DNA of 64,000 nucleotides from Thiotrichales bacterium. Its GTDB lineage: Bacteria; Pseudomonadota; Gammaproteobacteria; HK1. Positions 53,329 to 63,462 of this stretch are shown here, piece by piece. The notes below the pieces were generated by a model. The model was not told the DNA's origin. It searched no databases and saw nothing but the letters and a program-made list of their open reading frames with translations. The stretch is from positions 1 to 64,000 of the forward strand of contig JAPOSC010000050.1 in NCBI GenBank assembly GCA_026709935.1. The letters are read 5' to 3'. Position numbers and translations under genes: made by a program. Within the stretch, counting starts at the first letter, position 1. The number at the start of each line of letters is the position of its first letter.

Positions 53329-54573
53329 GTGCGTCCGGGCGGCGCGCGTCCCGCAGCCTTGATCCAGCGGCTCCGCCATCTCTTCTCGCTCGGCGGGTCG
53401 CGCTTTCGCCGCCTGCTTGTCGCGACGTTCTTCAACGGCGCGTCGATGGTGGGCGAGATGCTGCTCTTCGGTCTCGCCGTGTACGATCTGTCGGGCTCCA
53501 CCGTGTGGGTCGGACTCTCTCTTGCGCTCTACTTCGGTCCCAACTTCTTCGTGGGCGCGGTCGCCGGGACCATCGCCGACAGCTTCGACCGGGCGCGGGT
53601 GCTGCGCATCATGGAGGCCGCCCTCGGCATCAACCTGCTCCTGATCGGCGTCCTGTTCGCATTCGAAGTGGCGGGACTTGCCGTCGTCCTGTGCCTGACC
53701 CTTGTCTCCGGGGCGTTCCGGGCCGCCTACAACCCGGCGCGATCGAGCTACGCCTTCGATCTCTCCGGCGCCGGACGCATCGTGTCCGCGCTCGGTACCC
53801 TGAACATCGCGGTGCGGCTCGGTCAGCTTGTGGGCGCACTGGTGGCGGGCTGGATCGCAGCGGAGGCGGGTATCGGAGCTGCCTACATGACGCTGGCGGG
53901 AGCGCAGGCGCTCGCACTTCTTGCATTTGGGCGACAGCGGGTGGCGTCGCCGGTGCCGGCCGGCGCCGGACGTCCGTCGATGCGGGCCGGACTCGTCGAG
54001 TTCTTCCGCGAACTGGGCGCGAACCGCCCGCTTCTCATCCTGTTCGTGGTGACCGCGGCGGTGGAGGTGTTCGCGTTCTCCTTCCTGACCGTGCTGCCCG
54101 ATCTCGCCGTCGATCGGCTAGGTCTCGACGCGGCCGGGCTCGGTCTGCTCCACGCCGCGCGCTCGATCGGCGGCATCATCGGCGGCATCGTGATGGCGAT
54201 GGCGGGTCCGAGCCGCCGGCTGGGAGTGGTCTGGCTCGCGATGATCGCGGCGTTCGGGCTGGAGGTGATGGCGTTGGGGCTCGCGCCGAACCTGCCCATC
54301 GCGTTCGTGGTGACGGTGACCATCGCGTTCTGCGCAGTGGCGAGTGACGTGCTGACCCAGAGCATGATGCAGCTCGCGGTGCCCGACGCGCTGCGCGGCC
54401 GCGCGATGGGGGCCTGGCAGGTCGCGATCGGTTTCTCCCCGATCGGTCACCTGCAGATGGGGCTGCTCGCGGGCGCGATCGGCACCGCCGGGGCGCTGCT
54501 GCTCAACGGCGCGGCGCTGGTGCTGGTCGCGATCGGCGCGGGGGCGGCGTCGCGAAGGCTGAGGGAGATGTAA
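53329..54573 (+). CDS. MFS transporter (MFS_3/enterobactin-exporter-like)
   Basis: This is an integral membrane protein of up to 414 residues with about 12 helices. The first helix region is [21 protein letters not shown] and the loop [16 protein letters not shown] carries the basic A-like motif of the major facilitator superfamily. A second related half starts near residue 220. The start is uncertain: GTG at 53329, or TTG at 53359, which removes ten residues lacking family resemblance. It is divergent from the UbiD gene and 38 bases before the HisD-like gene, so it probably moves a substrate or product of that small cluster. Confidence 0.85.
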   Translation: MRPGGARPAALIQRLRHLFSLGGSRFRRLLVATFFNGASMVGEMLLFGLAVYDLSGSTVWVGLSLALYFGPNFFVGAVAGTIADSFDRARVLRIMEAALGINLLLIGVLFAFEVAGLAVVLCLTLVSGAFRAAYNPARSSYAFDLSGAGRIVSALGTLNIAVRLGQLVGALVAGWIAAEAGIGAAYMTLAGAQALALLAFGRQRVASPVPAGAGRPSMRAGLVEFFRELGANRPLLILFVVTAAVEVFAFSFLTVLPDLAVDRLGLDAAGLGLLHAARSIGGIIGGIVMAMAGPSRRLGVVWLAMIAAFGLEVMALGLAPNLPIAFVVTVTIAFCAVASDVLTQSMMQLAVPDALRGRAMGAWQVAIGFSPIGHLQMGLLAGAIGTAGALLLNGAALVLVAIGAGAASRRLREM

Positions 54574-54611
54574 GATCCGCCGTCTCCGGAACCAGCGACG
54601 GGAGGACCGCC

Positions 54612-55928
54612 GTGCCCCGCTACCTCAAGACCGGGATCAGTGACGATGCAAAGGCCGACGCCGACGCAAAGGTGCGTAGGACCGTCGAGGACATTCTCGT
54701 CGCCATCGAGGCGCGTGGCGACGCCGCGGTACGCGAGTATTCCGAGCGGTTCGACGGCTGGACCCCGGACGCATTCCGCCTGAGTCGGGCCGTCATCGAT
54801 GCCTGCCACGAGCGGGTAGGCGCGCGGGAACGTTCCGACATCGAATTCGCCCAAGCCCGGATCCGCGACTTCGCCCAGATCCAGAAGAAGGCGCTGCGCG
54901 ACGTCGAGTGCGAGACGATGCCGGGCGTCGTCCTCGGCCACCGGAACATCCCCGTGAACAGCGTCGGCTGCTACGTGCCGGGCGGCAAGTACCCGCTGAT
55001 CGCCTCTGCCCACATGAGCGTGGTCACCGCGAAGGCGGCGGGGGTGAAGCGGATCGCCACCTGCGCGCCGCCCTACCGGGGCGAGCCGCATCCGGCCATC
55101 GTGGTCGCCCAGGATCTGGGCGGGGCCGACGAGATCTACTGCCTTGGCGGGGTGCAGGCGGTCGGGGCGATGGCGCTCGGCACCGAGTCCATCGATCCGG
55201 TGGACATGCTCGTCGGCCCGGGGAACATGTTTGTCGCCGAGGCCAAGCGTCAGCTCTTCGGCCGCGTGGGCATCGATCTCTTCGCGGGACCCACCGAGAC
55301 CCTGGTGATCGCGGACGAGACGGTGGATGGCGAGCTGTGCGCGGCGGATCTGCTCGGTCAGGCGGAGCACGGTCCGACCTCGCCCGCCATCCTGCTCACC
55401 GACTCCGAGAAGCTCGCTTGGGAGACGATGGCCGAGGTCGAGCGCCAGCTCGAGACCCTGGCTACCGCCGAGGTCGCGGGACAGGCGTGGCGCGACTACG
55501 GCCAGGTGATCGTGTGCGAAGATGTCGACGAGATGGTGGCGACCGCCGACGACCTCGCGGCCGAGCACGTCCAGGTCATGACCGGGGACCCGCAGTACTT
55601 CCTCGACAACATGACCAACTATGGTGCCCTTTTCCTTGGCCCGGAGACGAACGTCTCCTACGGCGACAAGGTGATCGGCACCAACCACACTCTTCCCACC
55701 CGCCGCGCCGCGCGCTACACCGGCGGCCTGTGGGTCGGGAAGTTCATCAAGACCTGTACGTACCAGCGGATCACCGAGGATGCGTCGGTCCGGCTCGGCG
55801 AGTATTGTTCGCGCCTGTGCGCGATGGAGCACTTCGCCGGGCACAAGGAGCAGGCGGACATCCGGCTGCGGCGCTACGGCGGACAAGACGTGCGCGGTCT
55901 CGATGTTCTGCCCGGTGCCGACGGATGA
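54612..55928 (+). CDS. HisD-like dehydrogenase (histidinol or sulfopropanediol type)
   Basis: This is an NAD- and zinc-dependent dehydrogenase of 438 residues with GTG start and GGGAGGA upstream. HisD-family landmarks are [39 protein letters not shown] and the catalytic pair in LAAEHVQVM. The C-terminal [20 protein letters not shown] differs from biosynthetic HisD and resembles the catabolic group that includes HpsN (2,3-dihydroxypropane-1-sulfonate dehydrogenase). No his genes are nearby, which favours a catabolic job. Neighbours are an MFS transporter and an ammonium-type transporter. Sulfonate use would fit the sulfite oxidase and TauE genes, but they are 32 kb away. Confidence 0.82.
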   Translation: MPRYLKTGISDDAKADADAKVRRTVEDILVAIEARGDAAVREYSERFDGWTPDAFRLSRAVIDACHERVGARERSDIEFAQARIRDFAQIQKKALRDVECETMPGVVLGHRNIPVNSVGCYVPGGKYPLIASAHMSVVTAKAAGVKRIATCAPPYRGEPHPAIVVAQDLGGADEIYCLGGVQAVGAMALGTESIDPVDMLVGPGNMFVAEAKRQLFGRVGIDLFAGPTETLVIADETVDGELCAADLLGQAEHGPTSPAILLTDSEKLAWETMAEVERQLETLATAEVAGQAWRDYGQVIVCEDVDEMVATADDLAAEHVQVMTGDPQYFLDNMTNYGALFLGPETNVSYGDKVIGTNHTLPTRRAARYTGGLWVGKFIKTCTYQRITEDASVRLGEYCSRLCAMEHFAGHKEQADIRLRRYGGQDVRGLDVLPGADG

Positions 55929-56001
55929 AGGAACTCGGGCGCGGATGTACGGAGAGCGGGCCGATGTCGATCCGAACCGGAAAATCACGGAGGAGGAACC
56001 A

Positions 56002-57309
56002 ATGAATCCCGAAGAGCTGCAATCCGCAATCAGCATGACCACGACCATCAACCTGGAGGTCTACTACTACTGGTGCACCGCCATCATGATCCTGATCCAC
56101 GCGGGGTTCATGATGTACGAAATGGGCGCCTCGCGAGTGAAGCACACGCTCGCGTCCGGGACCAAGAACGTTCTCGCGTTCGCGTTCATGATTCCGACGT
56201 TCTGGATGTTCGGGTGGTGGATCTACCTGGCGATGCCGGGAGGCTTCATACCGGACTTCGAGGCCGGTGCGGGCGGGGTGCCGTGGAGCGCGTCGATGGG
56301 ACCGAATCTCGCGGACAACGCGACGGGCGTGTTCTGGGGGGCGTTCACCCTGTTCGCCTGCACCACCGCTTCCATCATGTCCGGCTCGGTCATCGAGCGC
56401 ATCCGGCTGTCGGCGTTCCTCATCCTCGCCGTGGTGCTCGGCTCGGTGGTGTGGATCCTGTCCGCCGCCTGGGGCTGGCACCCGGACGGCTGGATGGTCA
56501 CCAAGTGGGGCTACCACGACTTCGGTGCCTCCGGGGTGGTGCACATCATCTCCGGCTTTTTCGCCCTCGGGGTCCTGATTCACCTCGGCCCCCGGATCGG
56601 ACGCTTCAACGCCGACGGCTCGGCCAACATCATCCGCGGTCACAGCCTGCCGATGACCATGGTGGGTCTGATGGTGATCGTGGTCGGGTTCTTCGGCTTT
56701 CTGGGCGGTTGCCTGTTCTACGGGGGCACGGAGCAGTGGACCAACATCTACGGCATGCCGACGACGCTGTCCACGATCTGCTTCAACACCCTGATGGGCA
56801 TCGCGGGGGGCATCATCGGCTGCTACACGATCACGCGCGATCCCTTCTGGATGATGTCCGGCGCTCTGTGCGGGGTCATTTCGGTCGCCGCGGGCATGGA
56901 CATGTACTACCCGGCCTTCACCTTCGTGCTGGCGTTTGCCGGCGGGCTCATCGGCCCGATGTCCGCCAAGCTTCTCGAGAAGTTCGGTATCGACGACGCG
57001 GTCGGGGCGGTCTCGGTGCACGGCACCTGCGGCATCGTGGGTCTTCTCGGTGTCGGGATCTTCGCCGGCGGCTATCCGCCCTTCTCCGACGCCATCCCTG
57101 CGCCGACCTTCGGCGGCCAGTTCATGGGCATGCTCGTGATGGTGGCGCTTGGTTTCATCCCGGGCTATCTGCTGGGCGGGCTGTTCAAGGTGCTGGGGGT
57201 GTTGCGTTCCAGTGACGCGGTGCAGGAGACGGGCCTGGATCTCGAAATCGAGAACGCGGCCTACCCGGAAAGCATCCAGACCGACCCCGAGCTGATTCAG
57301 AAGTCCTGA
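56002..57309 (+). CDS. Ammonium transporter (Amt/MEP/Rh family)
   Basis: This is an integral membrane channel of 435 residues with 11 helices that conducts ammonium. The twin histidines of the pore are visible: ASGVVHIISGFFAL and VSVHGTCGIVG. ACGGAGGAGGAACC precedes the ATG. No glnK lies next to it, and the C-terminus is longer and more acidic than in AmtB of enterics. Instead a 52-codon membrane microprotein follows 38 bases downstream. The upstream HisD-like gene ends 73 bases before it. It may serve recapture or export of ammonium released in catabolism. Confidence 0.9.
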   Translation: MNPEELQSAISMTTTINLEVYYYWCTAIMILIHAGFMMYEMGASRVKHTLASGTKNVLAFAFMIPTFWMFGWWIYLAMPGGFIPDFEAGAGGVPWSASMGPNLADNATGVFWGAFTLFACTTASIMSGSVIERIRLSAFLILAVVLGSVVWILSAAWGWHPDGWMVTKWGYHDFGASGVVHIISGFFALGVLIHLGPRIGRFNADGSANIIRGHSLPMTMVGLMVIVVGFFGFLGGCLFYGGTEQWTNIYGMPTTLSTICFNTLMGIAGGIIGCYTITRDPFWMMSGALCGVISVAAGMDMYYPAFTFVLAFAGGLIGPMSAKLLEKFGIDDAVGAVSVHGTCGIVGLLGVGIFAGGYPPFSDAIPAPTFGGQFMGMLVMVALGFIPGYLLGGLFKVLGVLRSSDAVQETGLDLEIENAAYPESIQTDPELIQKS

Positions 57310-57347
57310 CGAACGTACCAATCAGGCCGACAACAGGAGAGCGACAC

Positions 57348-57506
57348 ATGGACACGAGCCCCATCACCTCATGGGAAGGCGCCGAGGCGTTCTACACGTT
57401 TTTCGACGGAGGCGCCCTGTTCTGGTTCTGGCTTGCCGTGGTGTGCTGCATCATTCCGATCGTGGTGGCATACAGGGCGGAAAAGCGAGCCGAGGAAAGG
57501 CGCTGA
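57348..57506 (+). CDS. 52-residue single-helix membrane microprotein
   Basis: This is a very short gene. AGGAG lies eight bases before the ATG, and it starts 38 bases after the Amt stop. The peptide begins MDTSPITSWEGAEAFYTFFD, has a 20-residue hydrophobic helix LFWFWLAVVCCIIPIVVAY and ends with the charged tail RAEKRAEERR. The topology is N-out, C-in by the positive-inside rule. Codon use matches its neighbours. It is probably co-transcribed with the Amt gene and may be an accessory or regulatory subunit of it. I know no named family. Confidence 0.7.
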   Translation: MDTSPITSWEGAEAFYTFFDGGALFWFWLAVVCCIIPIVVAYRAEKRAEERR

Positions 57507-57643
57507 AACCAGACGACGGTCGACACATCGAGGCCCGGCGCCCGCCGGGCCTCCGGACGATTGTCGTTACCGCATGGCGCCCCGTATGACGCAGGGGCGA
57601 CCATCACGCCGAATCCGCGGCCGGATTCGGATGTCCTCGACGG

Positions 57644-58822
57644 TCACCCGCCGGGAGTCACGAGCGCCGTGCAGAGGTCTTCCAGATTTTCCAGGTTGTG
57701 CACCGGGCGCAGCTCGTGCACGTGGGGGAGGAGCGCCCGCATCCCGGCCGCTTTCGGCTCGAAGCGCTCGTAGCGAAGGAGCGGGTTGAGCCAGATCAGT
57801 CGGCGGCACGACTTGCGCAGCCGTTCCGCGCCGGGGCCGACGCCTTCGCCCACCTCGCGGTCGAGTCCGTCGGTGATGAGCAGCACCACCGCGCCCTGGC
57901 CGCAAACCCGCCGTGACCACTCCCGGTTGAACGTGTCGAGACACGGTCCGATGCGGGTGCCGCCGTCCCAGTCCGCCACCTCCGCGCTCGCCCGCTCGAC
58001 CGCTGCGTCCACATCGCGGTCGCGCAACTGGCGGGTGATGTTGGTCAGCCGGGTGCCGAAGACGAAGGAGGATACGCGGGTCCGGTCGCGGGCCAGCGCG
58101 TGCGCGAAGTGCAGCAGGACCCGGGAGTACCGGCTCATCGACCCCGAGATGTCGCAGAGCACCACGAGCGGGGACGGCCTCTGCCGCCGCTTCCGGCGGG
58201 CGAGCTCGACCGTGCCCGACCCGGAGCGGAGGCTTCTGCGCAGCGTGGTGCGCATGTCGACGAGCGAGCCGCGCGGATGCGGGCGGTAACGCCGCGTGGG
58301 GGCCGGCGGAATGGCGAGACGCAGGCGCGCGATGGCCGCCTTCGCGGTCGCGAGCTCCACCGCGGACATCTGCTCGAAGTCGCGTGAACGCAGCACTTCC
58401 CGATCCGACCAGGTGAGCGTCGCGTCGAATTCGATCTCCTTCTCCGCCTCCCGGGTCCGCGCCTCGCGTTCGGCGCCCGCGAAGAGGGCTTCGCTCAGCC
58501 GCCGGCTGAGCGGACGTGCATCGCCCTGCGGGGGGACGTGGATGGTGGGGAGGAGGAGGCTGGTCACGCGCTCCAGGAGTTTCGGGTTGCGCCAGAAGAC
58601 GTGGAACGCCTCGTCGAACAGCGGCCGCTGATCGGCCCGGCGCACGAAGACCGCGTGCAGCGTCCAGTAGAAGTCGTCGCGCCGGGTCACGCCGACCGCT
58701 TCGACCGCGCGCAGCGCGTCGAGCACCGCACCACTTCCGATCGGCAGTCCCGCCGCGCGGAGGGTGCGGGCGAAGTGCATGAGGTTGGCACCGAGGTGGC
58801 CGGGGGGGAAGGATGTGTTCAC
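57644..58822 (-). CDS. coxE: CoxE-like VWA-domain protein
   Basis: This is a protein of 392 residues with a C-terminal von Willebrand A domain. The MIDAS motif is VVLCDISGSMSRYS, followed by DGGTRIGPCLDTF and LLITDGLDR. CoxE works with the MoxR-type ATPase CoxD in maturation of the active site of cox-type molybdenum enzymes. The GTG start overlaps the stop of the HicB-like gene (GTGA). The frame reaches 56 codons further upstream without family resemblance. It ends the operon. Confidence 0.88.
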   Translation of the reverse strand: MNTSFPPGHLGANLMHFARTLRAAGLPIGSGAVLDALRAVEAVGVTRRDDFYWTLHAVFVRRADQRPLFDEAFHVFWRNPKLLERVTSLLLPTIHVPPQGDARPLSRRLSEALFAGAEREARTREAEKEIEFDATLTWSDREVLRSRDFEQMSAVELATAKAAIARLRLAIPPAPTRRYRPHPRGSLVDMRTTLRRSLRSGSGTVELARRKRRQRPSPLVVLCDISGSMSRYSRVLLHFAHALARDRTRVSSFVFGTRLTNITRQLRDRDVDAAVERASAEVADWDGGTRIGPCLDTFNREWSRRVCGQGAVVLLITDGLDREVGEGVGPGAERLRKSCRRLIWLNPLLRYERFEPKAAGMRALLPHVHELRPVHNLENLEDLCTALVTPGG

Positions 58823-59040
58823 CGACGCGGGAGTCGTTCTTCGATCCGGGTCACATGGAGCTCTCCGCCCAGCCGCCGGTCTGTTTCTTCGCTCGGCGCA
58901 GCATCGAAAAACAGTGCGAGCGCCTCGACAAGGTTGCCCCTCGCCTCGGCTGCGCTCGATCCCTGGCTTGCCGCGTCGATTTCCGGGCAAAGGGCCACGT
59001 AGCCCTCGCGTTCGATGATTGCGGTCAAGCGTCTGGTCAT
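58819..59040 (-). CDS. HicB-family antitoxin-like protein inside the cox operon
   Basis: This is a protein of 73 residues with the HicB/UPF0150 pattern: IIEREGYVALCPEIDAASQG followed by SSAAEARGNLVEALALFF. Its ATG overlaps the stop of the MoxR-type gene (ATGA) and its stop overlaps the coxE start (GTGA), so it is translationally coupled on both sides. No HicA toxin gene is present and no DNA-binding C-terminal domain is visible. Solitary HicB proteins are common, but this position between coxD and coxE is unusual. Confidence 0.82.
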   Translation of the reverse strand: MTRRLTAIIEREGYVALCPEIDAASQGSSAAEARGNLVEALALFFDAAPSEETDRRLGGELHVTRIEERLPRR

Positions 59041-60020
59041 CGTCCCCTCCCGTTCTTCCGACTGTCCGTTCTGCCTGCCAGTGGCGAGGCTCCGCCCTCC
59101 TTGTGCAGCTCGCGCCTGATCTGTTCGATGATGCCCGCGGCCTCGCTGCCCCGGATGCGGGCGATGTCGTCCTGATACTTGAGGAGCGAGCCGAGGGTGT
59201 CGTTGACCACGTCCGGCGACAGGGCCAGCACGTCGAGCTGGGTGAGGGCCTCGGCCCAGTCGATGGTCTCGGCCACTCCCGGTGCCTTGAAGAGATCCAT
59301 GGCGCGCAGGCTCTGTACGAAGGCGACGACCTCGCGGCTCAGGGCCTCCGCCGCGCCGGGCGCCCGCACCCGCAGGATCTCCAGCTCCCGCGTCGCGTCC
59401 GGGTAGTCCACCCAGTGGTAGTAGCAGCGGCGCTTGATGGCGTCGTGGATTTCCCGGGTACGGTTGGAGGTGATGACCACCACCGGTGGCTCGTCGGCGG
59501 CGATCGTGCCGAGTTCCGGGATCGTGATCTGGAAGTCCGCCAGCAGCTCCAGGAGGTACGCCTCGAAGGGTTCGTCGGCGCGGTCGAGTTCGTCGATGAG
59601 CAGCACCGGAGCGCCGGCGGGGTCGGGGTTCAGGGCGTCGAGGAGGGGACGTTCGATGAGGAAGCGGCGAGAGAAGATGTCGTCTTCGAGCGCCCCGATC
59701 GCATCCGCCGGCGTGCCGCGTTCCTGTCCCGCCGCCTCCGCCAGCCGGATCCGGATCATCTGGCGCGGGTAGTTCCACTCGTAGACGGCGGATGCGACGT
59801 CGAGCCCCTCGTAGCATTGCAGCCGGATGAGCCGGCGGCCGAGCACATTCGCCAGGACCTTCGCCACCTCCGTCTTGCCCACCCCGGCCTCGCCTTCGAG
59901 GAACAGCGGGCGACGCATCCGCAGGGTGAGAAACACCGCGGTGGCGAGGCTTCGTTCGGCGACGTAGTCGCCTTCGGCAAGTCGGGAAGCCGTCTCGTCG
60001 ACGGAAGTGGGAAGGGTCAT
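59037..60020 (-). CDS. coxD: MoxR-type AAA+ ATPase (CoxD-like)
   Basis: This is an ATPase of 327 residues. Walker A is LEGEAGVGKTEVAKVLA, Walker B is VLLIDELDRADEPF, and SNRTREIHDAIKRRCYYHWV is the sensor/arginine region of the MoxR group. CoxD is thought to help insert the sulfur and copper ligands of the molybdenum centre in CO dehydrogenase. The start at MTLPTSVDET gives normal length. It lies behind coxM, from which it is separated by 269 bases holding repeat copy E. Confidence 0.88.
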   Translation of the reverse strand: MTLPTSVDETASRLAEGDYVAERSLATAVFLTLRMRRPLFLEGEAGVGKTEVAKVLANVLGRRLIRLQCYEGLDVASAVYEWNYPRQMIRIRLAEAAGQERGTPADAIGALEDDIFSRRFLIERPLLDALNPDPAGAPVLLIDELDRADEPFEAYLLELLADFQITIPELGTIAADEPPVVVITSNRTREIHDAIKRRCYYHWVDYPDATRELEILRVRAPGAAEALSREVVAFVQSLRAMDLFKAPGVAETIDWAEALTQLDVLALSPDVVNDTLGSLLKYQDDIARIRGSEAAGIIEQIRRELHKEGGASPLAGRTDSRKNGRGR

Positions 60021-60043
60021 GCAAGCGCCCTGAAAGTTGGTCA

Positions 60044-60163
60044 GCGATTCCCGCTGGCGCCTCGGCAAGCCGCCGCGCGGTGCGATTCCGTCGGGTTTCG
60101 GGCTCCCGGAGCACGCGTTCGGGGCGATTTCGAGCGCATGTTCCCGTCCGGCGGGAATTGCGG
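60044..60163 (-). repeat. Family-2 palindromic repeat, copy E
   Basis: The right terminus GGCGGGAATTGCGG and left terminus GCGATTCCCGCTGG are near-inverted copies. In reverse orientation it carries CTCGAAATCGCCCCGAA and TGCTCCGGGAG and aligns with copy C over about 115 bp. It lies inside the cox operon, between coxM and coxD. Confidence 0.85.
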
Positions 60164-60289
60164 AAAGTGGATGTATCCGGATGCGGCCGGAGTCGATCGG
60201 GCGCTCCGGGATTGGTGCATGGTGGCCGGAGAGCCGAGCCGGAGAGATCCCCGGCTCGGCGGTGCGCGTCCTGCCCGCGTCGAGCCGGA

Positions 60290-61087
60290 TCAGCCGGCCG
60301 CCGCCGCGACCGCGCGTCGCGCCATTACCCCGACCAGATGGGCGCGGTACTCGGCGCTGGCGTGGATGTCCTCGTTCAGCGCGTCCTGCGAGACCGCAAC
60401 ATTTCGGATCGCGTCGGCGCTGAAGTTGCCCGCGAGTGCCGTTTCCATCGCACCGACCCTGAATACCGAATCCCCGGCCCCGGTGACCGCGACCCGGATG
60501 CCGCTCGCGGTGTCCGCCACCATGACCCCGACGACCGCGTAGCGCGACGCGGGGTTGGGGAATTTCACGTAGGCCGCCCGACGCGGAACCGGGAAGCTGA
60601 CCGAGACGACGATCTCTCCTTCATCGAGCGCGGTCTCGAACAGCCCGGTGAAGAAGTCGTCCCCCACGATCGTGCGCCGGTCGGTGCGCACCGTGGCGCC
60701 GAGGCCGACCACCGCGGCCGGATAGTCGGCGGCGGGATCGGCGTTCACGATCGATCCGCCGATGGTGCCGCAGTTCCGCACCTGCGGATCGCCGATGCCG
60801 TCCGCGAGGGAGGCGAGCGCGGGAATCGCAGCCCGTACTTCGGCCGATGCGGCGACCTCCGCGTGCCGCACCATCGCCCCCACCACGATCGCGTCGCCTT
60901 CCCGGCGTACGCCGCCGAGTCCCGGCACCGTGGCGAGATCGACCACGTCCGAGGGGCTTGCGAGCCGCTGCTTCAGGGTCGGAATGAGGGTTTGCCCGCC
61001 GGCCATCACCCGGCCGTCCTCGGCCGCCGCGAGCGCCGCGGCCGCCGCCTCGAGGGTGTCGGGGCGGTGGTAGTTGAATGCATACAT
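60290..61087 (-). CDS. coxM: Cox-type molybdenum hydroxylase, FAD-binding medium subunit
   Basis: This flavoprotein subunit of 265 residues passes electrons from the 2Fe-2S subunit to the acceptor. The FAD motifs are VMAGGQTLIPTLKQRL at about 31-46 and NCGTIGGSIVNADPAADYPA near 105-125. It starts MYAFNYHRPDTLEAA and follows the large-subunit gene by 28 bases. The length is on the short side but normal for CoxM. Confidence 0.9.
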   Translation of the reverse strand: MYAFNYHRPDTLEAAAAALAAAEDGRVMAGGQTLIPTLKQRLASPSDVVDLATVPGLGGVRREGDAIVVGAMVRHAEVAASAEVRAAIPALASLADGIGDPQVRNCGTIGGSIVNADPAADYPAAVVGLGATVRTDRRTIVGDDFFTGLFETALDEGEIVVSVSFPVPRRAAYVKFPNPASRYAVVGVMVADTASGIRVAVTGAGDSVFRVGAMETALAGNFSADAIRNVAVSQDALNEDIHASAEYRAHLVGVMARRAVAAAAG

Positions 61088-61115
61088 GTTCGTGTTCCTC
61101 TTCGCCCGGACCGGA

Positions 61116-63461
61116 TTATTGGTTGAGTGCCCGCCACACCGCCTGCGGCGTGGCCGGCATGTCGATCGCGCCGGTGCCGAGGGCGTGGGTGATCGCGTTC
61201 ATGACCGCGGCCGGGGCGGCGATCGCCCCCGCCTCGCCGCATCCCTTGACGCCCAGGGGATTGTGGGGGCACGGGGTGCAGGTGGTCTCCACCGTCAGGT
61301 CCGGCAGGTCGTCCGCCCGTGGCATGGTGTAGTCCATGAACGACCCGGTCACGAGCTGTCCGTCCGCGTCGTAGGCGCAGCCTTCGAGCAGTGCCTGGCC
61401 CACCCCGTGCGCCACTCCGCCGTGAACCTGCCCTTCCACGATCATCGGATTGATGACGTTGCCGAAGTCGTCCACCGCCACCCAGTGCACGATCTCGGTG
61501 GTGCCGGTCTCCGGATCGACCTCCACCTCGCACACGTGAGTGCCGGCCGGGAAGGTGAAGTTCGCGGGATCGTAGAACCCGGTTTCCTCCAGGCCCGGTT
61601 CCAGCTCGTCGAGCGGATAGTTGTGCGGCACGTAGGCGGAGAACGCGACCTCGGCGATGTTCATGCTGCGGTCGGTGCCGGCTACCTTGAAGTCGCCGCC
61701 GCTGAACTCGATGTCCTCCTCGGACGCCTCCAGCGAGAACGCCGCAATCTTCCGGCCCTTGGCGATGATCTTGTCCATCGCCTTGACCAGGGCCGAGCCG
61801 CCCACCGCGAGGGAACGCGAGCCGTAGGTGCCCATGCCGAACGGGGTTTTCTCGGTGTCGCCGTGCACGACCTCGATGTTCTCGAACGGGACGCCGAGAT
61901 AGTCGGAGACGAGCTGCGCGAACGTCGTCTCGTGCCCCTGGCCGTGGCTGTGCGAGCCGGTGTAAACGAGCACGTTTCCGGTGGGATTGAAGCGGATGCC
62001 GCCCGATTCCCACAGGCCGACACCCGCGCCGAGCGATCCGACGACCTGGGAGGGCGCGATGCCGCAGGCCTCGATGTAGGCACTGAGCCCGATGCCTCGC
62101 AGCCGGCCCTTCGCCTCCGACTCCGCGCGGCGCGCGGCGAATCCGTTGTAGTCCGCGAGCTCCAGCGCCCGGTCGAGCGCAAGCCCGTAGTTGCCGGAGT
62201 CGTACTCCAGCGCGACCTTGGTGGGGTAGGGGAAGGCATCGGCGGGGATGAAGTTGCGGCGCCTGAGCTCCGCGGGATCAATCCCCATGTCGTGCGCCGC
62301 CTGGTCGACGATGCGTTCGATCAGGTAGGTCGCTTCCGGTCGACCCGCGCCGCGCAGCGCGTCCACCGGGGTGGTATTGGTGAACACCGCCTTGACCTCG
62401 CAGTAGATGGCCTCGGTGGTGTACTGGCCCTGGAGCAGGGTGCCGTAGAGGTAGGAGGGCACGCAGCTTGCGAACGTCGAGAGATAGGCGCCCATGTTGG
62501 CCCGGGTTTCCACCCGCAGGCCGAGGAACCGGCCGCCCTCGTCGAGGGCAAGCTCCACGTGCGTCTCGTGGTCCCGTCCGTGCGCGTCGGCCACGAAGGA
62601 TTCGGAGCGATCCGCGGTCCACTTGACCGGCCGGCCGATCTTCCCGGCCGCCCACAGCACCGCTGTTTCCTCCTGGTAGATGAAGATCTTGGATCCGAAC
62701 CCGCCGCCCACGTCGGGAGCGATGACGTGCAGCTTGTGCTCGGGCGCGATCTGGACGAAGGCGGCCAGCACGAGGCGGTGGATGTGCGGATTCTGGCTCG
62801 TCAGGCGCAGGGTGTAGTCGCCGGTGGCGGGGTTGTAATCCCCGATCGCCGCCCGCGGCTCCATCGCGTTCGGGATGAGCCGGTTGTTGACGAGGTCGAG
62901 ACGGGCCACATGGCGGGCGCGGCCGAACGCCTCGTCGGTGGCCGCGCGGTCGCCGATCTCCCAGTCGTAGCAGAGGTTGCCGGGCGCTTCGGCGTGGATC
63001 TGCGGCGCGCCTTCGGCGAGCGCATCGCGCATGGACACCACCGCCGGCAGCGGGGTGTAGTCGACCTTCACCAATTCCGCCGCGTCGCGTGCGGCCCGGG
63101 CGCTCTCCGCCACCACGATGGCCATCGCGTCCCCGACGTGGCGCACCGTATCGGCGGCGAGGGCGGGATGGGGCGGCGCCTTGTGGGGCTCTCCGTCCTT
63201 GCCGGTGACCACCCACCCGCAGATGAGCGAGCCGACCTGATCGCCGGCCAGATCCGTTCCGGTCAGCACCGCCACCACGCCGGGCGCGGCGGCCGCGGCC
63301 GAGGTGTCCAGAGCGACGGTGGCGTGCGCATGGGTCGAGCGCACGAACGCCGCATACGTCTGGTGGGGAAGGTTGGAGTCGTCGGTGTAACTGCCGGTGC
63401 CGGTGAGGAACCGGTGGTCCTCGGTGCGGGGGACTGATGCCCCGATGCCGTTCTCAGCCAT
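61116..63461 (-). CDS. coxL: Cox-type molybdenum hydroxylase, large catalytic subunit (form II-like)
   Basis: This is a molybdopterin-binding subunit of 781 residues of the xanthine dehydrogenase superfamily. Molybdopterin-cytosine-dinucleotide contacts include [14 protein letters not shown] and [12 protein letters not shown], and the catalytic Glu is in GVKGCGEAG. The active-site loop reads ALRGAGRPE. True form I CO dehydrogenase has AYxCSFR and putative form II has AYRGAGR, so this belongs with form II-like or other aerobic hydroxylases. CO as substrate is unproven. GGAGGGAG precedes the ATG. The operon order is S-L-M then D, HicB-like, E. Confidence 0.9.
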   Translation of the reverse strand: MAENGIGASVPRTEDHRFLTGTGSYTDDSNLPHQTYAAFVRSTHAHATVALDTSAAAAAPGVVAVLTGTDLAGDQVGSLICGWVVTGKDGEPHKAPPHPALAADTVRHVGDAMAIVVAESARAARDAAELVKVDYTPLPAVVSMRDALAEGAPQIHAEAPGNLCYDWEIGDRAATDEAFGRARHVARLDLVNNRLIPNAMEPRAAIGDYNPATGDYTLRLTSQNPHIHRLVLAAFVQIAPEHKLHVIAPDVGGGFGSKIFIYQEETAVLWAAGKIGRPVKWTADRSESFVADAHGRDHETHVELALDEGGRFLGLRVETRANMGAYLSTFASCVPSYLYGTLLQGQYTTEAIYCEVKAVFTNTTPVDALRGAGRPEATYLIERIVDQAAHDMGIDPAELRRRNFIPADAFPYPTKVALEYDSGNYGLALDRALELADYNGFAARRAESEAKGRLRGIGLSAYIEACGIAPSQVVGSLGAGVGLWESGGIRFNPTGNVLVYTGSHSHGQGHETTFAQLVSDYLGVPFENIEVVHGDTEKTPFGMGTYGSRSLAVGGSALVKAMDKIIAKGRKIAAFSLEASEEDIEFSGGDFKVAGTDRSMNIAEVAFSAYVPHNYPLDELEPGLEETGFYDPANFTFPAGTHVCEVEVDPETGTTEIVHWVAVDDFGNVINPMIVEGQVHGGVAHGVGQALLEGCAYDADGQLVTGSFMDYTMPRADDLPDLTVETTCTPCPHNPLGVKGCGEAGAIAAPAAVMNAITHALGTGAIDMPATPQAVWRALNQ

Positions 63462-63462
63462 G

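Noticed and set aside
54612-55928. Histidine biosynthesis gene hisD
   Set aside because: The family is right, but no other his gene is nearby and the C-terminal motif fits catabolic HisD-like dehydrogenases better. The biosynthetic role is left open but not favoured.
58819-59040. A HicAB toxin-antitoxin module
   Set aside because: No HicA-like ORF (short, double-stranded-RNA-binding fold) is present on either side; the neighbours are cox maturation genes.
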